From Planctomycetota bacterium (GTDB lineage: Bacteria > Planctomycetota > B15-G4 > JADJEK01), in the NCBI GenBank assembly GCA_016709145.1, contig JADJEK010000001.1, positions 1,178,001-1,242,000 of the forward strand: a stretch of DNA of 64,000 nt, in the 5' to 3' direction. Under the pieces are notes generated by a model. It worked only from the letters and a program-made list of their open reading frames with translations, searched no databases and was not told the origin of the DNA. A program made the translations under genes and the position numbers. Positions 17,206 to 25,539 of this stretch are shown here, piece after piece (within the stretch, counting starts at the first letter, position 1; each line of letters opens with the position of its first letter).

Positions 17206-17961
17206 ATGGAGTGGATGACCCAACCGGAAATCTGGATCGCGTTCGCGACGCTGACGGTGCTCGAGCTCGTGCTCGGTATCGACAACGTGATCTTCATCTC
17301 GATCCTTGCCGGCAAGCTGCCGCAGCACGAGCAGAAGAAAGCGCGCAACGTCGGCCTGTTCCTGGCGATGTTCATGCGCATCGGATTGCTGTTCTCGCTG
17401 TCGTGGATCATCAGACTCACCGAGCCGCTGTTCAAAGTGATGTCGCAGGAGATCTCCGGCCGCGACTTGATCCTGCTCGCGGGCGGGTTGTTCCTGCTCG
17501 GCAAGAGTGTCCACGAGATCCACGACAAACTCGAAGGCGCGACCGGTCACGCGTCGGCCACGGTGCGCGCGTCGTTCGCGAGCGTGATCGTGCAGATCTT
17601 GCTGCTCGACGTCGTGTTCTCGCTCGACTCGGTGATCACTGCCGTCGGCATGGCGGATCACCTCGGCGTCATGGTCGCCGCCGTCGTGGTCTCGGTCCTG
17701 TTCATGTTGAAGTTCGCCGGGCCGATCAGCTCGTACGTCGACCGCCATCCGACGATCAAGATCCTCGCGCTCAGCTTCTTGTTGCTGATCGGCATGTCGC
17801 TCGTCGCCGAGGGTTTGGATCAGCACATCCCGAAGGGGTACATCTACTTCGCGATGGCGTTCTCGGTCTTCGTCGAGATGCTGAACCTGCGCGTGCACAA
17901 GAAGAAGAGCGATCCGGTGAAGCTGCGTGAGCCGTACGCGGAGACGAAGCCGGGCGGCTGA
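17206..17961 (+). CDS. TerC-family integral membrane protein
   Basis: 251 residues from ATG 17206 (MEWMTQPEIW), the usual TerC start; a GTG four codons earlier is less likely. Seven to eight membrane helices. Family hallmarks are ELVLGIDNVIFISIL near residue 20 and LLDVVFSLDSVITAVGMADH near residue 135, both with membrane-embedded acidic residues thought to move metal ions, and FAMAFSVFVEMLNLR near the end. TerC/Alx relatives export manganese and help exoprotein metalation. Not linked to other tellurite genes. A short GC stem and T-rich run follow at 18004-18032. Confidence 0.9.
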   Translation: MEWMTQPEIWIAFATLTVLELVLGIDNVIFISILAGKLPQHEQKKARNVGLFLAMFMRIGLLFSLSWIIRLTEPLFKVMSQEISGRDLILLAGGLFLLGKSVHEIHDKLEGATGHASATVRASFASVIVQILLLDVVFSLDSVITAVGMADHLGVMVAAVVVSVLFMLKFAGPISSYVDRHPTIKILALSFLLLIGMSLVAEGLDQHIPKGYIYFAMAFSVFVEMLNLRVHKKKSDPVKLREPYAETKPGG

Positions 17962-18003
17962 TTCTGCGCGAGCTCGCGCCGCGACCGATCGACCGCCGTC
18001 GCC

Positions 18004-18032
18004 CGCTCCAGCGAGCGCGCTCTTTCTTTTTG
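18004..18032 (+). terminator. Possible weak intrinsic terminator after terC
   Basis: CGCTC-cagc-GAGCG stem (18004-18017) followed by a T-rich run to 18032. The stem is short, so efficiency is doubtful, but its place between terC and the next transcript fits. Confidence 0.35.
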
Positions 18033-18123
18033 CCAAGCGCTGGCGTCTCGTGTGCTGGGGCTCGCCCTCCGTGGCGCCCCGGTCCAGCTCCTGCGCTGGA
18101 CAACTCAGGAAAGGACACGTCCC

Positions 18124-20741
18124 ATGATCCGTCGCGATTCACGCGTACGCCGCTTCGGTCGAAGCTTGGCATTCGTCGGCGCTGTCGCGGTCACCGGCTC
18201 CGGTGCCGTCGCGCAACAGTCTCCTTCGTACGCAGCCTCGATGACGCTGGCGAACTCCAACCCGCGGGCTGCGGACTTCGCGGACTTCAACGGCGATGGC
18301 CGTCTCGATGTCGCGCTGGCGTGCGGTAGCAATCCGACGATCCTCGTGTTCCTCGGCGACGGTTACGGCGGATTCGAGGTGGCCGGGACGGCGACGTTCC
18401 CGGTTTCTTCCGAGGACGTGATCGCGGAGCAACTCGACGGTGACGGGATCCCCGACCTCGCGATCACGCGCGCGAACTCCGTGCAGGTCCTGCGCGGGGA
18501 CGGCGTCGGTGGGCTCATCACCGGTCCGTCGTTCGTGACGGGGGCTCAGCCGCGCGCTCTTGCCGCTGGCGACTTCGACGGCGACGCGGACATCGACCTG
18601 TTCTCTTGCAACGTGCAAGCAGCGACGGTGACGGTCGCCCGCCGCAATGCGGCGTTCACGTACACCGTCGTGTCGACGCTCGCGTTCGGTGGACAACTGC
18701 GCGACGTCGAGGTCGCGGACGTCACCGGGGACGGAGTGCTCGACGTGGTCGTCGTCGATGCCGCGCAGATCGCCGGTCAGCCGAACGGTCGCGTCGTCGT
18801 GCAGCGCGGTCTGGGTAACGGTTCGTTCGTGCCGCACTCGGTGATCGCGCCGTCGGGGTTCCTCGGCGCGCTCGATCAGCTCGCGATCGTCGACATCGAC
18901 GCCGATGGCGATCGCGATCTGATCGGTGGCGCTGGTGCCGGCATCGCGGTGCCGCTCCGGAATTCGGGATCGGGCTCGTTCGTCCAAGACCCGCTCGTCG
19001 GGTCGACCCCATTCTCGGCTGGACGCCTCACCATCGGCGACGTCGACGAGGACGGCGACGCGGACCTCGTCACGTTCGATGAGTTCGGCGGGATGGGACT
19101 CGTACCGCACCTGAACGACGGCAGTGGCGCGTTCCCCGTGGCGATGCCGAAGACGTACGTTCCTGGCGCCCCGGCCGCGATGCTGCTCGCGCGCGTCGAC
19201 GGGGATCGGCACGTGGACGCGCTGGTCGCGGTGGAGAATTCGTCCGCGTTCTTCACGTTCCGAGGGACTGGCGTCGGGACCTTCGACGTTCCCGCGGCGT
19301 CGCCCCCGGTGAGCAACAGCAACCTGCACACGCTCGCGCTTCACGATCTCGACAACGACGGCGACCTCGACGTCGCGCGCACGAGAGCGATCAACTTCAA
19401 TCCGTTCGTCGACACATTGCTGAACAACGGCGGATTCCCCGCGGTGCCGACGACGTCGGTTCCGTCGCCGTTCGTGTCGGCGGCAATCGTCGTGGGCGAC
19501 ATCACGGGGGACGGCTTCGTCGACGCTCTGGTCGGTGATCGGTTCTTCAGCCCACCGACGATCCAGAGGTTCGCCAACGATGGTGCGGGCGGACTGGTCG
19601 CCGGAGTGCCGATTCCGTTGGGACTCCCGACGGGCACGCTGAAGGACATCGAGCTGGCCGACCTCGATGCCGATGCCGATCTCGACCTCGTGCTGACCAC
19701 GACCGCTCCGAATCGAGTCGTCGTCTACCACCAGATCGGCGGTGTCTTCGGCGCGCCGAACATCACCTCGCACCCGTTCATCAGCGGCGCATCCGTCGAC
19801 GTCGATGACGTGACCGGCGACGGCATTCCGGACATCGTGGCAGCCGCGGGCGGCGGGGATTCGTCGCGATGTTGATGGTCGGGAACGGCAACGGGACGTT
19901 CGCGCCGCCGCAGGGCTTCCTGTTCGGACTCGGGGCGAACGAGGTCAACCTGATCGACGTCGACCAGGACGGCGATCTCGACTTCGTCGGAGTCAACGGT
20001 CTGAACCTCCAGCCTGGTGGCGAGATCATCGTCCTGAGTTCGGGCAATCTCGGCGGCGGCAACTTCGGTTCGACGCAGCAACAGGTATTCGACGTGTCCG
20101 GAGCGGAAGAACTCGTCATCGGCGACGTGACCGACGACGGCTTGCCCGATCTCGTGTTCTCGACGATCTTCAGCATCGTCGTCATCCCAGGAGTCGGCGC
20201 TGGCACGTTCGCGAACCCCTTCGGATTCAGTCCGGGTGCCGAGCCGACGTCCGTCGCAGTCGGCGCGATCGACGCAGTACCCGGGACGGATCTACTCGTG
20301 CAGCGGGCCTCGGATTCCTCGGTGATGCAAATCGAACTCGCGTGCGTCGGTCGCGCGGGTCGATTCGGCTCTGGCTGCGCCGGAAGCGGTGGGTTCACTC
20401 CCGAACTGTCGCTGACGGGATGCGTCGACGCGGGCCTCGCCGTGGAGCTACGCATCGAGCGCGGACTCGGCGGCGCGCCGGCGTTGCTGTTGTTCGGACT
20501 GAGTCCGTCGAGCACGCCGTTCGTCACGGGGTGCGCGCTGCAGGTCGTTCCGGTCTTGCCGAATGCGCTGGTTCTACCGCTCGGCGGCGTCGGTCCCGGC
20601 CAAGGCTCGATCACCGTACTCGGTCATTTGCCGACGACCTTGGTGCCGGGGCTGCACTTCGCGATGCAAGCGGTCTGCGCGGACGCAGGCCAACCGAGCG
20701 GCTTCACCTTGACGAATCCGCTCGACGTCGCGACCCAGTGA
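18124..20741 (+). pseudogene. Secreted FG-GAP/VCBS repeat protein, frameshifted once
   Basis: The protein begins at ATG 18124 with a signal peptide (LAFVGAVAVTGSGAVA, cut before QQ). It carries many VCBS-type repeats of the form DFDGDADIDL or DVTGDGIPDIV, which fold as calcium-binding beta-propellers. The first frame ends at 19875, but homologous repeats continue at once in another frame from about 19860 to 20741, finishing with the cysteine-containing C-terminal module shared by the neighbouring VCBS proteins. The break falls in the GGCGGGG run near 19850-19858; one more G would restore AAGGGGFVAML. It is either a genuine inactivating deletion or a base-call error in a G run. Whole-length product would be about 872 residues, secreted and surface or matrix located. 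Confidence 0.8.
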
Positions 20742-20868
20742 ACGCATCCGGGCCCGTCGTCGAGCTGGGCTCGCGTGACCGTCGCCGCGACGGGCGGCGG
20801 CTCATCCGCGAGTCCGAATCGGTTAGCCTCGGGCCACCCTGCGCACTGCCGGAAAGCCAGGAGCCGCC

Positions 20869-23800
20869 ATGTGCCGTTCCGCGTGCATCGCCGCGTCGTT
20901 CGTCTTCGCGCTGTCCACCGTCGAGGTCTTCGCCTCGGACGTGTCACCGCAATGGTCGACATCGCTCGCCGGGACGCAACTCGGTGCGGCGTTCGGTGAC
21001 GTCGTCGCGACCGCCGGGGACGTCAACGGCGATGGGTACTCCGACACCATCGTCGGAGCACCGACCTACGACGGATCGATCGTCGACCAAGGCGCCGCGT
21101 TCGTGTTCCTCGGTTCGGCGAACGGACTGGCGACGACGCCCGCGTGGTCGGTGTTCGGAACGCAACCGGCGGAGTCGTTGGGAGTCTCGGTCGCGACCGC
21201 CGGCGACGTGAACGCGGATGGGTATTCCGACGTCGTGGTCGGCTCGTTGCTGTTCAACAACGGCCAGACCAGCGAAGGCGCAGCGTTCGTCTATCTCGGT
21301 TCCGCGGCGGGCCTGGCGCTCACTCCAGCGTGGGCCGTCGAAGGCAATCAGGCCGGCGCGCTGTTCGGGAGCAGCGTCGCGTTCGCGGGAGACGTGAATG
21401 CCGATGGCTACTCCGACGTGATCGTCGGTGCGATGAACGCGTCGTTCGGCCAAGTCGCGGAAGGCCGCGTGTCCTTGTTCCGCGGTTCGAGCTCCGGCCT
21501 CGCGACGAGCGCGGCGTGGACTTTGGAGAGCAATCAGGCCCTCGCGGCGTTCGGTGCATCGGTGAGCACCGCGGGCGACGTGAACGGCGATGGCTTCGCC
21601 GATCTCGTCATCGGGGCGCCCGGCTTCGACGACGGCGAGAGCGACGAAGGTCAGGCGTACGTGTTCCTCGGTTCGGCCAGCGTGTCGAGCCCGGCTGCGC
21701 AGTGGACCAAGCAATCGAATCAGAGCGATGCGCTGTACGGATCGTCGGTGTCGACCGCGGGCGACACCGACGGCGACGGCTTCGCGGACGTGATCATCGG
21801 AGCGCCCGCGTTCGACTTCGTTCACATCGACGAAGGCCTCGCGTTCTTGCATCGCGGCTCCGCCGCGGGAGTCGTGCCGAGCTCCACGTGGAGTGGTCGC
21901 GCGAACCAAGCCTCGGCCTTCTACGGCACTTCGGTGGCCACCGCGGGTGACGTGAACGGCGATGGCCACGGCGATGTGGTCATCGGCGCGCCTCAGTTCG
22001 GCCAAGGGCGCGTATTCGTGCATCGCGGTTCGACGCAAGGCCTGTCGAACACGGCGACGTGGAACTCGGCGCCGATCAGCGGCGCGAGTCATCGCGTCGG
22101 CGAGTGCGTCGCGACCGCGGGCGACGTCGACGGCGATGGGCTGTCCGATGTCGTCGTCGGCGCGCCGCTCGGTGGCACGGGATCGGCGTACGCGTTCCAT
22201 GGGTTCGCGCTCGACCCCGTCGTCGGGGCGAATTGGGGCGCGTCCGGGGCGAGCGCGGGGTCGAGCCATGGTGCCGCTGTCGCGAGCGCCGGAGACGTGA
22301 ACGCGGATGGCTGCTCCGATCTCCTCGTCGGTGCGCCGACGACCACGAGCCAAGCCAACGAAGAAGGACTCGTCGTCCTCTCGTACGGTTCACCCGGGTC
22401 GACGGCCTACTTCGCCGCGTGGCAAGCGCTGGGCGGTCAGGTGTCGGCGCATTTCGGCGCGTCGGTCGCGGGCATCGGCGACGTGAACGGCGACGGCTAC
22501 GACGACGTCGCGATCGGCGCGCCGGGATACGTGAACGGCCCCGGCGAAGAGGGCGCGGTGTTCGTCCACCTCGGCGGAGCGACGGGCCTCGGCATCTCTC
22601 CAGCATGGGTCGCATTCGGCAGCCAAGCGCAAGGACTGTTCGGCGCGAGCGTCGCCGCGGCCGGGGACGTGAACGGCGACGGCTTCGCGGACCTCGTCGT
22701 CGGCGCGCCGAACTTCGACTTGGGTGAGGTCGGCGAAGGAGCGGCCTTTCTCTACTTGGGCTCGGAGTTCGGACTCGGCTTCGATCCTGCACGCGTGTTC
22801 GACGCCGATCAGGCGTTCGCGTCGTTCGGCTTCCACGTCGCCGGGGCCGGCGACGTGGACGGCGACGGCTTCTCCGACGTGATCGTCGGCGCGCCGCTGT
22901 TCGACTCCGGTCAACTCGACGAGGGCGTGGCATTCGTGCATCGCGGCGGTCTTGGCGGGTCGAGTGCCTCCGCGGGGATCGTCCTCGAATGCGACCGCGT
23001 CGGCGCACGGTTCGGAGGCGCGGTCACGGGTGCGGGCGACGTCGACGGCGATGGCTTCTGCGATGTCGTCGTCGGAGCGGATCAGGACTCCAACGGGGAA
23101 GCGAACGAAGGCCGCGCGTATGCCTACTCCGGAGGCAGTGCTGGTCCGAACTCCACCGCGACGTGGATCGCGGAGTCGAACGGGATCGGAGCGAACTTCG
23201 GCGCGAGTGTCGCGAGCGCGGACGACACCGACGGCGACGGCATCTCGGACGTCGTGGTCGGTGCGCCGCGGTTCGCGGTGGCGGGAATCAGCCGTGGAGC
23301 CGCGTTCCTGTATCGCGGCTCGATGACGGGTCTCGGAACGGTCGTCGCATGGAACATCGTCGGCGACGACGCGAACGCCAACTTCGGAGCCGCCGTCGCC
23401 AGTTCGGGCGATCTCGACGGCGACGGCGATCCGGAACTCGTCGTCGGTGCACCGCAGCAGCGGTTCATCGGTGTCGAGTTGGGCGCGTTCCACCAGTTCG
23501 TCGGCAATGGCGGGAACGGTACCGGCCAGACGCAGCGACAGGCACGACCCGACACGCTTGCTCCGATCGCGCTGCGTGGGGCGATGCCGGCAACGACGTT
23601 CGTGGCGCGTCGCCGCGTCAAGACGCCGTTCGGCCGCGCGGACGCGAGGCTGCAGATCGAAGCGAAGCCGCGGACCACGGCGTTCGACGGTCGTGGACTC
23701 TCGTCGAGCGCGAAGGTCGACAGCGGCGCGGCCGGGCTCGACGTCGCGAAGAGCGTGACGATTCCGGCGGCGGCGACACCGGTGCACTGGCGATCCCGCG

Positions 23801-24300
23801 TCGAGCACGACGGCGTCACGACGCCATTCCTGCCCGCCGGGCGCTGGCGTTCGTTCGGTTCGATCGCCGTGACCGAGGCTCAACTCCGTACCAGCACGTG
23901 CGGTACGCAAACGGCGACCGCGAGCAAATTCGGCAACGGCAAGGCTGGCACCTCGGGTGTGCCGGTCCTCGAGACGTTCGGCACTCCACGATTGGGGAAG
24001 CAGCTCGTCCTCGGGATCACGAATGCGACCCCGTCGGCCGGACCGGTCGTCGTGTTCGCGGGAGCGCAGTCCGCCACGATCCCGTTCGACGGCGGAACGC
24101 TCCTCGTGATGCCGATCCTGACCCTCGTGTTGCCGGCGATCGGTCCGACCGGAGTCCTGCTCCTGCCGATCGGACTGCCTGCCGATCCGGCGTTGTGCGG
24201 CATCGAACTGGTTCTCCAAGCGGGCTACGTCGACGCTGGCGCAACGGGCTTCTACCACCTCGCGTTGACCAACGGCGCGCAGTGGACGCTCGGGAACTGA
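20869..24300 (+). CDS. Secreted FG-GAP (integrin-alpha-like) repeat protein, 14 repeats
   Basis: 1143 residues with a signal peptide (CIAASFVFALSTVEVFAS). I count fourteen consecutive FG-GAP repeats of about 60 residues between roughly residues 25 and 880, each with a calcium-loop core such as AGDVNGDGFADLVVGAP followed by G.A.V..GS..GL....W.......FG.SV. Fourteen is twice seven, so two seven-bladed propellers are likely. The C-terminal 250 residues have a basic linker and a final module with TCG and spaced Gly/Pro residues ending near the stop, related in style to the C-termini of the other VCBS proteins here. Likely adhesive or structural on the cell surface. No enzyme motif seen. Confidence 0.88.
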   Translation: MCRSACIAASFVFALSTVEVFASDVSPQWSTSLAGTQLGAAFGDVVATAGDVNGDGYSDTIVGAPTYDGSIVDQGAAFVFLGSANGLATTPAWSVFGTQPAESLGVSVATAGDVNADGYSDVVVGSLLFNNGQTSEGAAFVYLGSAAGLALTPAWAVEGNQAGALFGSSVAFAGDVNADGYSDVIVGAMNASFGQVAEGRVSLFRGSSSGLATSAAWTLESNQALAAFGASVSTAGDVNGDGFADLVIGAPGFDDGESDEGQAYVFLGSASVSSPAAQWTKQSNQSDALYGSSVSTAGDTDGDGFADVIIGAPAFDFVHIDEGLAFLHRGSAAGVVPSSTWSGRANQASAFYGTSVATAGDVNGDGHGDVVIGAPQFGQGRVFVHRGSTQGLSNTATWNSAPISGASHRVGECVATAGDVDGDGLSDVVVGAPLGGTGSAYAFHGFALDPVVGANWGASGASAGSSHGAAVASAGDVNADGCSDLLVGAPTTTSQANEEGLVVLSYGSPGSTAYFAAWQALGGQVSAHFGASVAGIGDVNGDGYDDVAIGAPGYVNGPGEEGAVFVHLGGATGLGISPAWVAFGSQAQGLFGASVAAAGDVNGDGFADLVVGAPNFDLGEVGEGAAFLYLGSEFGLGFDPARVFDADQAFASFGFHVAGAGDVDGDGFSDVIVGAPLFDSGQLDEGVAFVHRGGLGGSSASAGIVLECDRVGARFGGAVTGAGDVDGDGFCDVVVGADQDSNGEANEGRAYAYSGGSAGPNSTATWIAESNGIGANFGASVASADDTDGDGISDVVVGAPRFAVAGISRGAAFLYRGSMTGLGTVVAWNIVGDDANANFGAAVASSGDLDGDGDPELVVGAPQQRFIGVELGAFHQFVGNGGNGTGQTQRQARPDTLAPIALRGAMPATTFVARRRVKTPFGRADARLQIEAKPRTTAFDGRGLSSSAKVDSGAAGLDVAKSVTIPAAATPVHWRSRVEHDGVTTPFLPAGRWRSFGSIAVTEAQLRTSTCGTQTATASKFGNGKAGTSGVPVLETFGTPRLGKQLVLGITNATPSAGPVVVFAGAQSATIPFDGGTLLVMPILTLVLPAIGPTGVLLLPIGLPADPALCGIELVLQAGYVDAGATGFYHLALTNGAQWTLGN

Positions 24301-24417
24301 CGCCGGCGAGGAGCGGGGGAACTTCGAGCTTCGACCAAGTGGCTCGACGCGTCGTCAGCGTGATTCGATATCGTTCCGCCCCGATCGAGCTGAACTCCCA
24401 CGGAAGAGGGCGAACCG

Positions 24418-25527
24418 ATGGTGCACGCATCCGACGAACGATCCACGCAGAGTGATTCGGGCGCAACCGATCCATTCGCGCCGCCGCGCGTCGAGGTGGA
24501 ACACAAAGAGACCCGGCCGATCGCGGGGCCGTGGCGGCGCTGGCTCGCGCGGTCGATCGACGTCGCATGGACCATGTCGGCGCTCTCGTTCGCGATCTAC
24601 TTCGTCCTCGGCGCGACCCAGTCGGAGTTGTTGAGCAAAGTCACGACGCCGATGGGCCAACAAGTGGTCGCGGTCTTCCTCATGCCGATTGCGCTCCTAC
24701 TGGACGCGGTATTGTTCGCGGTGTTCGGCAACACGCTCGGAAAAGCACTTCTCGGTGTGAAGGTGCTGAACGCCGATGGCACGAAGCCAGCGTTCGGAGA
24801 CTTCGTCGCGCGCAATGTCCGCGTCTGGATCGCGGGCTACGGACTCGGGATCCCTCTCGTCACGCTGTTCACGATGGTCCGTCAGCATGGCCGTGTGAAA
24901 GCCGGTCGCGCGGCCAGCTACGACGCATCGAGCGCGAGACGAGTCGAAGGTAGCCCGATCGGCGCACTCCGCGTCGCGGCCGCGATCGCGTTGTACGTGG
25001 CGATCATGGGTGCTCTGTTCGCGTACACGAAAGACGACCTCAAGACCGGCCCGCGCGTCAATCGCTCGCGCGGGAACGCTTCGGCTCAGACGTGGCGCAA
25101 CGAAGCGACCGGTCTCACGACCAAGATCGAAGGCTTCTGGACGCCGACGATCACGAAGGATCCTGCCGGCACCGACATCATCGCGTTCAACGAACCGCTC
25201 GATCAGGCCGGCGTCGTGATCTCGTACGAGGACGCGGAGGGCTTCTCGCTGCAGGAGTACGTTTCCGCGTTCATCGAAGCGACGAAGGGGACGTTCCAAT
25301 TCGATGGCGACGGCTCGGCGGGAACGATGTCGGATCGCGACGGGCGCCCCGCGTGGACCTGCAACGGAAATCTGCAAGCAGGAACGTCGCCGCTGCGTTT
25401 CGAACTCCTCGTCGTCCAGTTCGGTGGTCGCTTCTGGCGCACGGTGAAGATCCAAGGCAAGCCGACGTCGGCGACGGATCCGATCGCGAACCGCCTGCGT
25501 GACGCGCTGTGGACCACGGTGGAGTGA
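24418..25527 (+). CDS. RDD-family membrane protein with extra C-terminal domain
   Basis: 369 residues. After a charged N-terminus, the RDD domain occupies about residues 38-165: RRWLARSIDVAWTMSALSF gives the Arg-Asp pair, then hydrophobic helices and the conserved NTLGKALLGVKVLNADG and FVARNVRVWIAGYGLGIPL. Another helix lies at about 183-202, followed by an extracytoplasmic domain of about 150 residues (WTPTITKDPAGTDIIAFN) resembling small DUF1795/PsbP-like folds. RDD proteins are poorly characterised, some being ion exchangers. Convergent with the VCBS gene ending at 25540, only 12 bases away. Confidence 0.82.
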   Translation: MVHASDERSTQSDSGATDPFAPPRVEVEHKETRPIAGPWRRWLARSIDVAWTMSALSFAIYFVLGATQSELLSKVTTPMGQQVVAVFLMPIALLLDAVLFAVFGNTLGKALLGVKVLNADGTKPAFGDFVARNVRVWIAGYGLGIPLVTLFTMVRQHGRVKAGRAASYDASSARRVEGSPIGALRVAAAIALYVAIMGALFAYTKDDLKTGPRVNRSRGNASAQTWRNEATGLTTKIEGFWTPTITKDPAGTDIIAFNEPLDQAGVVISYEDAEGFSLQEYVSAFIEATKGTFQFDGDGSAGTMSDRDGRPAWTCNGNLQAGTSPLRFELLVVQFGGRFWRTVKIQGKPTSATDPIANRLRDALWTTVE

Positions 25528-25539
25528 GCCCGCGCGCGG

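Noticed and set aside
15511..18036. Leftward 841-codon frame over MFS, CopZ-like and TerC genes
   Set aside because: All three rightward genes have clear motifs; the frame is a shadow with almost only Arg, Glu, Gln, Asp, His and Ala.
19840..19880. Programmed frameshift in the VCBS gene
   Set aside because: No slippery heptamer or downstream structure is evident; a homopolymer indel explains it more simply.
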